Part shown: in pieces, positions 28,007-36,233 of the stretch | Layout: each line of letters opens with the position of its first letter | Numbering within the stretch: the first letter of the stretch is position 1 | NCBI RefSeq assembly: GCF_000425945.1 | Contig: NZ_AUEK01000006.1 | Span: 372,001 to 436,000 of the forward strand | DNA length: 64,000 bases | Source: Candidatus Solirubrobacter pratensis | GTDB taxonomy: Bacteria; Actinomycetota; Thermoleophilia; Solirubrobacterales; Solirubrobacteraceae | Direction: 5' to 3' | Made by a program: the position numbers and the translations under genes | The notes under the pieces: generated by a model | The model's input: the letters and a program-made list of their open reading frames with translations, nothing else | The model's database searches: none | Told to the model about the DNA's origin: nothing

Positions 28007-30766
28007 ATGCCCCGAGTCACCACGCACCCCGACCACGCCGCCGAGCAGGCGTACATCGAGCTTGTCCACCATGCCGAGCAGGCTGCCCGCGCTCGCGCCG
28101 AGCATGGCCCCGAAGCCGGCGCCGATCGCTTTGCGGCGCGCGAGGCGCGCCGCCAGATGCTCGAGCGATTCAAGGACCCGATCGACGTCGACGCCCTCTG
28201 CTTCGGACGTATTGACCTCGACCGAGGACGGACGTACTACGTCGGCCGTGGCGCGGTCCACGGGCCTCAGGGTGAGCTACTGGTCGTCAACTGGCGCATG
28301 AGGGCTGTGGCGCCGTTCTACACGGGCAGCCGCCAGGACCCGCAAGGACTCGAGCGCCGGCGGCGCTTCCAGCTCGATCGCCTGCGACTGCTCGGGATCG
28401 TGGAGGACGTGTTCGGCGGTACACCCGCCACCGTCAGGCAACTGCCGGACGTCACACCGGAGCAGCTGCCGGACGCCACGCCGGAGCAGCTGCCGGACGT
28501 CACGCCGGAGCAGTCCGAGGAGCGGCCGCTCGAGCCGCACGTCGTCGACGCGATTCTCACCGACATGGACCGCGCCCGCGGCGCGGAGATGCGTGACATC
28601 GTCGCGACGATCGAGGCCCGCCAGTACGAGCTCATGAGCGATGCGCTCGAGGGCTTGCTGGTCATTCAAGGCGGACCCGGCTCGGGTAAGACCGCGATCG
28701 CCCTGCACCGCGCGGCCTGGCTGCTCTACAACTACCAAGAGGAGCTCGGGCGCACGGGTGTGCTCGTCGTCGGCCCGAACCGTGCGTTCATGGAGTACGT
28801 CGCCGCGGTGCTGCCCTCGCTAGGCGAGAGCGCGGTGGTTCAGTCTTCGATCGACCGCCTCCCCGATCTCGGCGACGTCCGCGTGCGCGCGACCGAGCGG
28901 ACCGAGGCGGCCCGCGTCAAGGGCGACGTCCGGATGGCGGCGATCGTGCAGCGCGCCGTGGCGGCTCGCGTGCGCGTCCCGGAGGAGGACGTCACGCTGA
29001 CCGTCGGGCGTATCCGTCCGGTGCTGCCCGCCGACCACATAAAGCGGATTGTCGGCGAAGCTTGGAGCGCGGGTCGCACTTACCTCGGCGCGCGCGAAGT
29101 GTTCCGCCGCGAGCTCGTCGTACTCGCGCACGAGCACGTCGGCGAGCGGCGCGGGCTGTTCCGCTCCGGTCCGGATCCTGCGGAGGTCGAGATGGCCGTC
29201 ACGGGCACGGGCGGCGCGCTGGAGCGAATCTGGCCGACGGTTACGGCGCCGCAAGTCGTGCGCGATCTGCTGGCCTCCAAGCAGCGCCTCGCGGCCGCCG
29301 CGGCAGGATCACTAACCGACGAGGAGAGCGAGCTGCTGCGCCGCTCGCAAGCCGGGTCGATCCGTCAGGAACCCTGGACTGCCGCGGATATACCGCTGCT
29401 GGACGAGGCCGACGCGCTCGTGCGTGGGGTGAGCTCGTCCTACGGCTACGTTCTCGCCGACGAGGCGCAGGACCTCTCGCCGATGCAGCTGCGCATGATC
29501 TTGCGGCGCTCGACCGCCGGTCGCGCGACGCTGGTGGGCGACATCGCTCAGGCCACCGGCGCGTACCGTTGCACCGACTGGCTGGAGCTGCTCGACGCGA
29601 CCGGGTTCGACACCGATCCGCGAATCGCCGAGTTGGCGGTCGGCTACCGCGTGCCGCGCCAGATCATGGAGCTCGCCGCCGAGCTGATCCCGCGCATCGC
29701 CCCGGACACGTTCGTCCCGCGCGCGGTCCGGCTCGGGCCGGAAGACCCGCGCGTGATCGCCGTCGAGGACGGTGGCCTCGCGACTGCGCTGGTCGCCGAG
29801 GTGACGACGCGCGTCGACGGCGAGCGAACGGTCGGCGTGATCGCTCCCGCCGGCCTCCTCGAGGACCTGCGCGGTGCACTGGCGGCGGCCGGCATGCAGG
29901 CCGGCGACATCCTGACCGACGGCTTGGCGCGCACGGTGACCGTGCTCTCGGCCGACCAGGCGAAGGGCCTCGAGTTCGACCACGTCGTCGTGGTGGAGCC
30001 CGCGGCGATCGCCGGTGCCGCCGAAGAATGGGCCTACGTATACATCGCGCTGACGCGTGCAACGCGCACGCTGTCGGTCCTGCACACGACGCCCGCACCG
30101 TTCGAGCGTCCGCCCGTCGAGCCTGACCCGGAACCGGAGCCGGCCACGCCCGCGCCCGAGTTGATTGCCATCCCGGTTCCGGAGCCCGCGGGCATCGAGC
30201 TCACCGCCCGCTACACCGAGGCGCTGCTACAGGCGAAGTTCCTCCACGCCGGTCAGCGCCGGCGCGGCACGCCCGTGCCCTACCTCGCCCACCTGCAGGC
30301 GGTCGCCGCACTCGTGCTCGAGGATGGGGGCAGCGAGGACGAGGCGATCGCCGCGCTGCTGCACGACGCGGCCGAGGATCACGGCGCGGCGACGCTGGAC
30401 CGGATTGCCGAGCATTTTGGCGTCGGAGTCGCGCGCATCGTGCTCGGATGCACGGACCCGGAAGGCGAGCCCGATGCGTCGTGGCGCGAGCGCAAGCGCG
30501 ATCACCTGCGCGAGCTCGAGAGCGCGGGGCCCGAGGTGCGGCGGGTCGCGCTCGCCGAGAAGCTGGACAACGCTCGCGCGCTGCTGCGCGACTACCGTCG
30601 CATCGGCGACCGGTTGTGGACGCGGATGGCGGTCGATCCGGAGGACATCCTCTGGTACCAGGAGGAACTCGCCGACCTGTTCGTCGCCGAGCGCCCGGGC
30701 GATATGGCGTCCGAGCTGCAGGATGCGGTCGACCGGCTGCTCGAGCTCGCGTCCGAGCCCGGTTAG
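28007..30766 (+). CDS. HelD-like SF1 helicase fused to a SpoT/MESH1-like HD domain
   Basis: 919 residues. Residues 1-710 form a HelD/UvrD-type ATPase: GGPGSGKTAIAL near 222-233, VLADEAQDLSPMQ near 482-494, GDIAQATGAY, KGLEFDHVVVVEP near 655 and ALTRATRTLSVLH near 682. Residues 731-885 match the hydrolase domain of MESH1/SpoT/RelA: GTPVPYLAHLQAVA, LLHDAAEDHG, a GCTD turn, ERKRDHL and LAEKLDNARALLRD. These give the H...HD...(D/E) metal set, with Glu where Rel/SpoT have Asp (ADRLHN). Three tandem LPDVTPEQ-like repeats (28442-28513) lie before the ATPase. The product could hydrolyse an alarmone or related nucleotide while acting on DNA or RNA polymerase; that role is inference. The stop overlaps the convergent gene's stop. 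Confidence 0.85.
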   Translation: MPRVTTHPDHAAEQAYIELVHHAEQAARARAEHGPEAGADRFAAREARRQMLERFKDPIDVDALCFGRIDLDRGRTYYVGRGAVHGPQGELLVVNWRMRAVAPFYTGSRQDPQGLERRRRFQLDRLRLLGIVEDVFGGTPATVRQLPDVTPEQLPDATPEQLPDVTPEQSEERPLEPHVVDAILTDMDRARGAEMRDIVATIEARQYELMSDALEGLLVIQGGPGSGKTAIALHRAAWLLYNYQEELGRTGVLVVGPNRAFMEYVAAVLPSLGESAVVQSSIDRLPDLGDVRVRATERTEAARVKGDVRMAAIVQRAVAARVRVPEEDVTLTVGRIRPVLPADHIKRIVGEAWSAGRTYLGAREVFRRELVVLAHEHVGERRGLFRSGPDPAEVEMAVTGTGGALERIWPTVTAPQVVRDLLASKQRLAAAAAGSLTDEESELLRRSQAGSIRQEPWTAADIPLLDEADALVRGVSSSYGYVLADEAQDLSPMQLRMILRRSTAGRATLVGDIAQATGAYRCTDWLELLDATGFDTDPRIAELAVGYRVPRQIMELAAELIPRIAPDTFVPRAVRLGPEDPRVIAVEDGGLATALVAEVTTRVDGERTVGVIAPAGLLEDLRGALAAAGMQAGDILTDGLARTVTVLSADQAKGLEFDHVVVVEPAAIAGAAEEWAYVYIALTRATRTLSVLHTTPAPFERPPVEPDPEPEPATPAPELIAIPVPEPAGIELTARYTEALLQAKFLHAGQRRRGTPVPYLAHLQAVAALVLEDGGSEDEAIAALLHDAAEDHGAATLDRIAEHFGVGVARIVLGCTDPEGEPDASWRERKRDHLRELESAGPEVRRVALAEKLDNARALLRDYRRIGDRLWTRMAVDPEDILWYQEELADLFVAERPGDMASELQDAVDRLLELASEPG
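28442..28513 (+). repeat. Three tandem 24-bp coding repeats
   Basis: Units at 28442-28465, 28466-28489 and 28490-28513 each encode LPD(V/A)TPEQ and differ at only two or three bases. They lie in a linker of the HelD-like protein ahead of the ATPase domain. In-frame 24-bp units allow length variation without breaking the gene. Confidence 0.85.
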
Positions 30767-33700
30767 ACCGCCACGACCAGCCCGGCGGCGACGAGCCGGT
30801 TACCGACGCTGATGCCCCGCTTGCCCTCGAGCGCGGCAAGCTTGGTCTCGTGGTCGACTTCCAGGCGACCGAGCTGCGAGCGGCGCATCCGCACGATCGG
30901 CGCCGAGCGTCCCTCCTCGATCTGTTGCTGCAACCAGAGCCGGCGGCGGTCCGTTGTCAGGCGCAGGCTCTCCACCTGCGCCGTGACGATCTCGTCATTG
31001 CGCGCCTGCAATTCCTGCTCGCGCGCGGCGACCTCGGCGGTCACCCAGTCGAGCGCTGCGTGGTGCATGCGGTCGACCTCCACGCCGGTGAGGGACCGGA
31101 GAACAGCGACGTCGCGCGCGTCCTCGAGTCGGGCGATCAGGTCGGCGCCGCCGTCGATCACCTCACCGTCGGGTCTGACGATGACGGCAGCCTGCTCGAG
31201 CTCGTCCTTGAGGCCGTGCGCCTGCAGCTCGAACACGAAGAACCCGTGCGGCACGCTGGGTGCCAGGTCGAGGTCAAGCGCGATCGCCGCACAGCACGAC
31301 AGCGCGCCCCGCACGTCATCGCTCAGCGCCAGGGCGCGCACGATCGGATGGTGGAGCGAGATGAACTCGAGCCGCCGCTGCGCCGTGGCGATCGCGGGCT
31401 CGAACGTGACGTCAATCCCCTCGTCGCGCAGGCGGCCGATGAACGCGCGCGCGGCCTTGGCGCCGCCGCCGCTGTGCGAGAGCGTGCGTGCGAGCAGCCC
31501 CCGGAACGGCGCAATCGCGCCGCTCAGCCTGAAGACGCCGCTCTGCGCCCCCACAGGCTCGAGCCCGACGTTGCAGCCGCAGACCGCGAGGTAGCGCTCA
31601 ACGAGCAGCCTCAGCTCTTCGGGCGTGACGTAGCGGCGGCTGCGCTCGATGTCGTTAAAGAGTTCGAGGAAGACCTCGTCGTTGGACAGGAATTGCTTGC
31701 TCTCCTGCTCGAATGTCTCGTTGTCCTGCTGGCGTCGGAGGATGACGTCGGCGATGAGATTGCGGCGGCGCTCGAGCTCGGCGTCGGTCAGCCGGCCGGA
31801 CAGCGCATCGCGTTGAAGCGCCGCGAGGTCGACCTCAACGTCGCCGAGGATCGCCTCGAGGTCGCCGATCGAGGACTCGAAGATTTGGATTCGCTGGTAG
31901 AGGCGATGGAAAATCCGCTCCTCGATCGTCTCGGCGACGATCATGTTGAGGATGTGGATCACCTCGCTGGACTGCCCATAGCGGTCGAGGCGTCCAATCC
32001 GCTGCTCGACGCGCATCGGGTTCCACGGCAGGTCGTAGTTGAACATCCGCGCGCAGAACTGGAAGTCCAGGCCCTCGGAGCCGACCTCGCTGGAGAGCAG
32101 AACGACCGGTCCGCGGTCGTCGCGGAAGCGTGTCACCGCGCGTTCGCGCTGCTCGGAGTTCATCGGGCCGTAGAGCTTCAGGACGAGCAGCGGGCGTCCG
32201 TCGACGAACAGGTTCGCGAGGCGATGGGCCAGATAGTCGATCGTCCCGGTGAAGTACGAGAAGACGAGGATCCGGTCGGCGCCGGCGGCGAACGAGTCGG
32301 TCAGCGCGCGCTCGAAGCCGCCGAACTTGCTGTCTACTCGGCCTCCGTAGGCATCCCACGTGGCCAGCAAGTGGTTTACCGCCTCGGACGGCTGGAGCTC
32401 CAGGCGGACCTGCTCACCGGCGAGCGCGTCGTCGAGCGCGTCGCCGAGGCCGGGGTCGTCGGCCAGTTCGGTCGCCTCGTCAGCGCCGATCGTCAGTAGG
32501 CCCGAGCGCACGGCGTCGGTCAGCCGCGCACCAAGCGCGGGCAAGCAGCTCGCTGCGAGCCGCTGGAACGTCGCCGCCACGAGGTGCGCCGCCCGCTCGG
32601 CGTAGGTGGCGAGTGCCCAGTCCGTCACGGCGTCGTAGAACGCGGACTCCTCGTCGGTGAACGCGACGCTGACGGTGCGCGAGCGGCGGGTCGGGAACAG
32701 ATCCTGCACCTCGCGCTTGCGCGTCCGAGTAAACACGTGCGAGAGGGTGTTGAGTTCGATCAAGTCACGCTGGCAACGCACCACCTGCTCGCGGCCTACG
32801 GCTTGGCCTGCCGCGCCGCGCATAAGCGTTTCGCGCGTGCCGACGTAGCGCGCCGAGCGTGTGAATCGCGCGGCCAGCGCCGTGCGCTCCACGCGCCGCA
32901 GGGCGGCCAGTGCATCGTCGAAGCGCGGCGGCCATGTCCCGCGTAGATGGCGGAGCGCGAGGTTGATGTGCTCGTTCGGCTCGATCAGCGCGCTGAACGT
33001 TTCGGCCTGCGGGAACTCCTCGGGGACGAGCAGGTTCATGAGGTTGAAGAAGTCCTGGCGGCCGAGGTTGAGCGGCGTCGCCGTGAGAAAGACCACAGTC
33101 TCGGCGAGCCCTGCGAGCACTTCGCCGAGGTCGTTGGTGGCGGTCCCGACGTTGCGCATGTGGTGCGCCTCGTCCACGATCACGACGTCAAGGCTCGGCG
33201 CCGCCGTGCCGAGCGCCTCCAGGTTCTCGGCACGGCGCATGAGTTCGAGCGAGGCGATGACTCGGCGCGGCTCCGGGCTCGGCGCGTCCAGGTCGGTCGT
33301 GACGAACTCGCGGAAACCCTGGCCATCCAGGACCTCGAAGTCGAACAGGAAGCGATCGCGCATCTCGCTCCGCCATTTCTGCGTTAGCGGCGAGGGGCAG
33401 GCGACGAGGACATGGTCGAGGGCACCACGCGCGTTGAGCTCGGTGAGGATGATTCCGGCCTCGATCGTCTTGCCGAGACCGACTTCGTCGGCGATCAGGA
33501 GCCGACCGTAAGGGTTCGCGAGTAGTTTCAGCACGGCCTTGAACTGGTGCGGGAGCCGCTCAGTCCTCGATGCCGCGAACGAGTACAGGTTGTCCGCCAG
33601 CGGCTTGTCGAGCTTCGCGAGCGTCATGAAGGCGCGGAACGTCTCGGCGTCGGCGAGCGCTCCGTCGCGCAGGAGGGCGACGGGATCGACCTCGAGGCCC

Positions 33701-33873
33701 GCGTCGAGCGCGGCCAGCTCGAGGTGTCTCGAGCTGTAGACCTGCGCGCCGCTAGAGAAGCGAACCCGGTATTGCGGCTCGGACCCGGCCGTGAGCACAT
33801 CGGTCACGACGCCAATTCCGGACTCTGGACGCGCCCGGAGAAGCACCTCGTCGCCCTTTGCGTATGCGAACAC
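30763..33873 (-). CDS. HepA/RapA-type SNF2 helicase
   Basis: 1036-residue SF2 translocase. Walker A is DEVGLGKTIEAG near 122-133, DEAH is VIVDEAHHMRN near 228-238, and motif VI is RVEQRIGRLDRYGQ near 619-632. A long C-terminal part (from about 650) is charged and partly coiled-coil. It is a second, distinct SNF2-type protein in the same island and is encoded against the main operon: its TAA and the HelD-like gene's TAG share two bases at 30763-30766. The ATG at 33873 opens MFAYAKGDEVLLRARPE. Proteins of this type occur in many defence islands and also as transcription-recycling factors; context favours defence. Confidence 0.85.
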   Translation of the reverse strand: MFAYAKGDEVLLRARPESGIGVVTDVLTAGSEPQYRVRFSSGAQVYSSRHLELAALDAGLEVDPVALLRDGALADAETFRAFMTLAKLDKPLADNLYSFAASRTERLPHQFKAVLKLLANPYGRLLIADEVGLGKTIEAGIILTELNARGALDHVLVACPSPLTQKWRSEMRDRFLFDFEVLDGQGFREFVTTDLDAPSPEPRRVIASLELMRRAENLEALGTAAPSLDVVIVDEAHHMRNVGTATNDLGEVLAGLAETVVFLTATPLNLGRQDFFNLMNLLVPEEFPQAETFSALIEPNEHINLALRHLRGTWPPRFDDALAALRRVERTALAARFTRSARYVGTRETLMRGAAGQAVGREQVVRCQRDLIELNTLSHVFTRTRKREVQDLFPTRRSRTVSVAFTDEESAFYDAVTDWALATYAERAAHLVAATFQRLAASCLPALGARLTDAVRSGLLTIGADEATELADDPGLGDALDDALAGEQVRLELQPSEAVNHLLATWDAYGGRVDSKFGGFERALTDSFAAGADRILVFSYFTGTIDYLAHRLANLFVDGRPLLVLKLYGPMNSEQRERAVTRFRDDRGPVVLLSSEVGSEGLDFQFCARMFNYDLPWNPMRVEQRIGRLDRYGQSSEVIHILNMIVAETIEERIFHRLYQRIQIFESSIGDLEAILGDVEVDLAALQRDALSGRLTDAELERRRNLIADVILRRQQDNETFEQESKQFLSNDEVFLELFNDIERSRRYVTPEELRLLVERYLAVCGCNVGLEPVGAQSGVFRLSGAIAPFRGLLARTLSHSGGGAKAARAFIGRLRDEGIDVTFEPAIATAQRRLEFISLHHPIVRALALSDDVRGALSCCAAIALDLDLAPSVPHGFFVFELQAHGLKDELEQAAVIVRPDGEVIDGGADLIARLEDARDVAVLRSLTGVEVDRMHHAALDWVTAEVAAREQELQARNDEIVTAQVESLRLTTDRRRLWLQQQIEEGRSAPIVRMRRSQLGRLEVDHETKLAALEGKRGISVGNRLVAAGLVVAV

Positions 33874-34026
33874 GCTGGAAAGTTAGTGCGCATAGCCGAT
33901 CTGTCCAGTGGTCGGAGACATCGCGTCGCTGCTCGTATCCCGAGGCATTCCAGGACGGCCGCGTCCTCGAGACGCTTGCCGCCAGACTCCTGCCGGCCGC
34001 GCACGACGACGCTAGACGGACCACGC

Positions 34027-34365
34027 TCACGCAGGATCGATCGCGGCGCGGGCGTCATGGCTTCTGCCGGCCCGGTGCCGCCCGGCCCGTTCCGGTCCGC
34101 TTCCGCCGATGGTGTCCGCGCGCGAATCGGGTGCGTTCCAGTCAGCTCGAACGCGTGCTGCGCCCACTGCTCGCGAGCAAGGACCGGGCAGTCGGGCATG
34201 CAGCACCTCCCCGCCGCAGAGGCACTCGTACGCGACGTGCCGCAGCTCCGAGTCGCCGACGAGACGATCGGCGAGCCATAGGGAGACGATGTGGATACGG
34301 CGTTTGGCAACGAGGGCCACGACAGGGGCCTCAAACTCGACCGGGACGAGCTCAGGAAGCTCCAT
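34027..34365 (-). CDS. Small protein, paralogue of 36234-36581, C-terminus possibly frameshifted
   Basis: 112 residues beginning MELPELVPVEF. The first 65 residues align well with the gene at 36234-36581: VALVAKRRIHIVSLWLADR against VALVSCDRVHIIAPSLLDR, then a CxCGGEVLHARLPGP segment against CACCGEVLNGRIPGP. After that the annotated frame becomes Arg/Ala-rich and unlike the paralogue, whereas the +1 frame continues with protein-like sequence (LAREQWAQHAFELTGTHPI) and GC-rich third positions. The gene is therefore either diverged or broken by a frameshift just after the PGP. No function is recognised. It lies 153 bp upstream of the HepA-like gene on the same strand. Confidence 0.45.
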   Translation of the reverse strand: MELPELVPVEFEAPVVALVAKRRIHIVSLWLADRLVGDSELRHVAYECLCGGEVLHARLPGPCSRAVGAARVRADWNAPDSRADTIGGSGPERAGRHRAGRSHDARAAIDPA

Positions 34366-34466
34366 GACCAGATAGGGGCTCCGACGCCGAAAACCCCGTG
34401 CGCGTGGCGCTTGCGGGACGCGCCGACCCCGAAACGAGAAGAGCCCGCCATGCAGGCTCCTCGAGG

Positions 34467-34539
34467 GATGAGCGGCGGGCTTCGAGCCCGCGGCTGCCGG
34501 GATCACGACCCAGCGACCAAACTTCACGACCCGGCCGGC
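34467..34539 (-). pseudogene. Degenerate tRNA-His-like fragment (anticodon GTG)
   Basis: On the minus strand the 3' half of a tRNA is recognisable. A 5-bp anticodon stem (CTGGG/CCCGG, 34509-34513 with 34497-34501) carries a 7-nt loop with anticodon GTG at 34506-34504. A 5-nt variable loop follows, then a T-arm GCGGG-CTCGAAG-CCCGC at 34491-34475. The 5' part gives no proper D-arm, and the acceptor strands do not pair, so it is not a working tRNA. The IS at 34543 is inserted 3 bp beyond its 5' side. It may be a relic of an old attachment site or of a captured tRNA. Confidence 0.5.
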
Positions 34540-34542
34540 TAG

Positions 34543-34559
34543 ACGGCCCCTGAAGAAGT
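34543..34559 (+). repeat. Left terminal inverted repeat of the IS
   Basis: ACGGCCCCTGAAGAAGT, directly after the CTAG duplication. It lies 67 bp beyond the transposase stop and pairs with 36217-36233. Confidence 0.75.
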
Positions 34560-34625
34560 GGTTTCTCGGCTGCGGCGTGTGTGTCTCTGGGCGTCGGGTC
34601 GGAGTGCGCCGCGCGCCGGGGCTTG

Positions 34626-36143
34626 TCAGGCGGTCTGGGCGGCGAGGTGGCGGGCGATCGGGTTGAGGTTGACCAGCGCGGCGGTCCAGGCGGCCTGTAG
34701 TCGGGCCTTCGCGCGGCCGATGTAGCGACTCTTGCGGGCGCCGTAGCGGGCGGCGAGCAGGCCGAGTAGCCGCTCGATCCGCGGCCGGGTGCGGCGCAGG
34801 TGTTCGGCGCTGGCTGGGTCGGCGAGCGCTTGGCGGGCGGCGATCAGCAGGTCCTCGTGTTCTGAGAGATTGAGCTGGCGACGTGGCCGACCCGGACAGC
34901 ACGCCGCGTTGAGCGGGCAACCGCGGCACATCGCGCGCGTGAAGTTCGCCCCGCGAAAGCCCGTCTTTGACGTGCTGATAGCGACGGTGTGGCCGGCCGG
35001 GCAGGTGACCGTGCCGGCGTCGAGATCGATCTGAAAGTGGCGCTTGCCCAGGCGGCCATCGACGATCTTGCCCTCGGGCAGCGGGGCGAGCACGTCGACC
35101 TCGCGTTCAGCGAGTTCCGCGCGCACCGGCCCGTTGCCATAGGCGGTGTCGCCCAGCACCCGTCGTGGGCGCCGACGCTCCGGCTGGCTGTCGATCAGAT
35201 GCTTGGCCTGCGAGCCGTCGTGCTCGCACGCGGGCGCGACATCGACGGCGGTAATCAACGGCTCGGTCGTGTTGGTCGCGGCCGCGGAGAGCTTGTAGCC
35301 GTCAAAGCGCTGCTGAGCGCTCTTGCGGCCGTGACGCATCTCGGTGTCGATGGTCGAGATGATCCGCCCCGACCGAGTCCCGTGATGCAAGCGAGGAACG
35401 CCGTCCTCGTCGACGTCGAAGTCCTGGCCGATCAGCTCGCGCAACAGCTTGAGCGCCTCGGCAACCGCCGCATCGGCGAGCAGCCGATCACTGTCCTCGA
35501 CCGCCCGCAGCGCCCGCTCGGCGTCCTGCGCCACGCGCGTGAGCATCCGCTCGCGCTCGGCCTTCTCGCGCCAGCGGCAATCCGGCTTCTCGCCCGGCCG
35601 CTGGTAGTCGAACTCCAGGCCGCGATCGAGCTGACCAGCGGCCCGCTGGTCGACGGCCGCGACGGCATCGAGCAGCTTCTTGACGCCGTGGCGCACCAGC
35701 CGAACCGTGTCCTGCGTCGCCGCCGCGCCGAGCATCGGCGTGGAGTCGATGATCTGCTCGACCGGCCCGTCGAGCATCCCGAGCTCTTCGGCGATCCGCA
35801 GCGTGCGCTCCAGCGCGACCCGCTCGAGCTCGTGCAACAACAGCCGCGCGCGGAACTTCGTCAACGACGTCGGATGCCAGCCCTGATGATCGACCGACAG
35901 CCCGAGCGCGATCTTCCAGCGCAGATCCCACGCCACACACTCCATCGCCTGCTCATCCGACGCGCCCGTGCGGTACTGCAACAACAACACCTTGGCCAGC
36001 TGTGACGGCGGGATCGACGGCCGACCCATCCGCTGCGAATAGCACGCCGCGAAGTCCTCATCACGCACGATCCGATCCCCGCTCAGCCAACAACAACGCG
36101 AAAAACGATCCCGGCGGAAGCGGCCGAGCAAGCCCGGCCGCAT
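34626..36143 (-). CDS. IS1182-family transposase
   Basis: 505-residue DDE transposase, complete. The N-terminal helical domain (DUF772-like) includes FSRCCWLSGDRIV and SQLAKVLLLQYRTGASDEQA. Catalytic-region motifs include IIDSTPMLGAA near 150 and LGDTAYGNG near 330. A GCPLNAACCPG cysteine cluster lies near 410, and a typical tail RPRIERLLGLLAARYGARKS carries the last acidic residue and basic region. I use ATG 36143; a TTG directly before it is also in frame. The length matches the family. Confidence 0.92.
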   Translation of the reverse strand: MRPGLLGRFRRDRFSRCCWLSGDRIVRDEDFAACYSQRMGRPSIPPSQLAKVLLLQYRTGASDEQAMECVAWDLRWKIALGLSVDHQGWHPTSLTKFRARLLLHELERVALERTLRIAEELGMLDGPVEQIIDSTPMLGAAATQDTVRLVRHGVKKLLDAVAAVDQRAAGQLDRGLEFDYQRPGEKPDCRWREKAERERMLTRVAQDAERALRAVEDSDRLLADAAVAEALKLLRELIGQDFDVDEDGVPRLHHGTRSGRIISTIDTEMRHGRKSAQQRFDGYKLSAAATNTTEPLITAVDVAPACEHDGSQAKHLIDSQPERRRPRRVLGDTAYGNGPVRAELAEREVDVLAPLPEGKIVDGRLGKRHFQIDLDAGTVTCPAGHTVAISTSKTGFRGANFTRAMCRGCPLNAACCPGRPRRQLNLSEHEDLLIAARQALADPASAEHLRRTRPRIERLLGLLAARYGARKSRYIGRAKARLQAAWTAALVNLNPIARHLAAQTA

Positions 36144-36216
36144 CAAAGAACCCGACCTGGCCAGACGTCGTCGCGAGCATCACCAAATGCTCTTAAACCC
36201 GCCGGACAGAGCCGCG

Positions 36217-36233
36217 ACTATTTCAGCGGCCTT
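36217..36233 (-). repeat. Right terminal inverted repeat of the IS
   Basis: Read on the minus strand it is AAGGCCGCTGAAATAGT, matching the left repeat at 13 of 17 positions; CTAG follows at 36234-36237. Confidence 0.75.

Larger units (their letters stand above)
34543..36233 (-). mobile_element. Intact IS1182-family insertion sequence (1691 bp) with CTAG target duplication
   Basis: The element is bounded by CTAG at 34539-34542 and again at 36234-36237, read as a 4-bp target duplication. Just inside are terminal inverted repeats: ACGGCCCCTGAAGAAGT at the left and AAGGCCGCTGAAATAGT (reverse complement of the right end) at the right, identical at 13 of 17 positions. A single full-length transposase frame fills the element. 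The intact frame and matching flanks suggest a fairly recent insertion. The insertion separated the 115-residue gene (stop TAG inside the CTAG) from the tRNA-like fragment that originally followed it. Confidence 0.85.

Noticed and set aside
28442-28513. CRISPR-like repeat array
   Set aside because: The units are contiguous with no spacers and encode an in-frame peptide repeat.
34366-34929. N-terminal extension of the small gene at 34027-34365
   Set aside because: The extension runs through the IS end and the tRNA-like fragment. The paralogue starts at the equivalent MELP.
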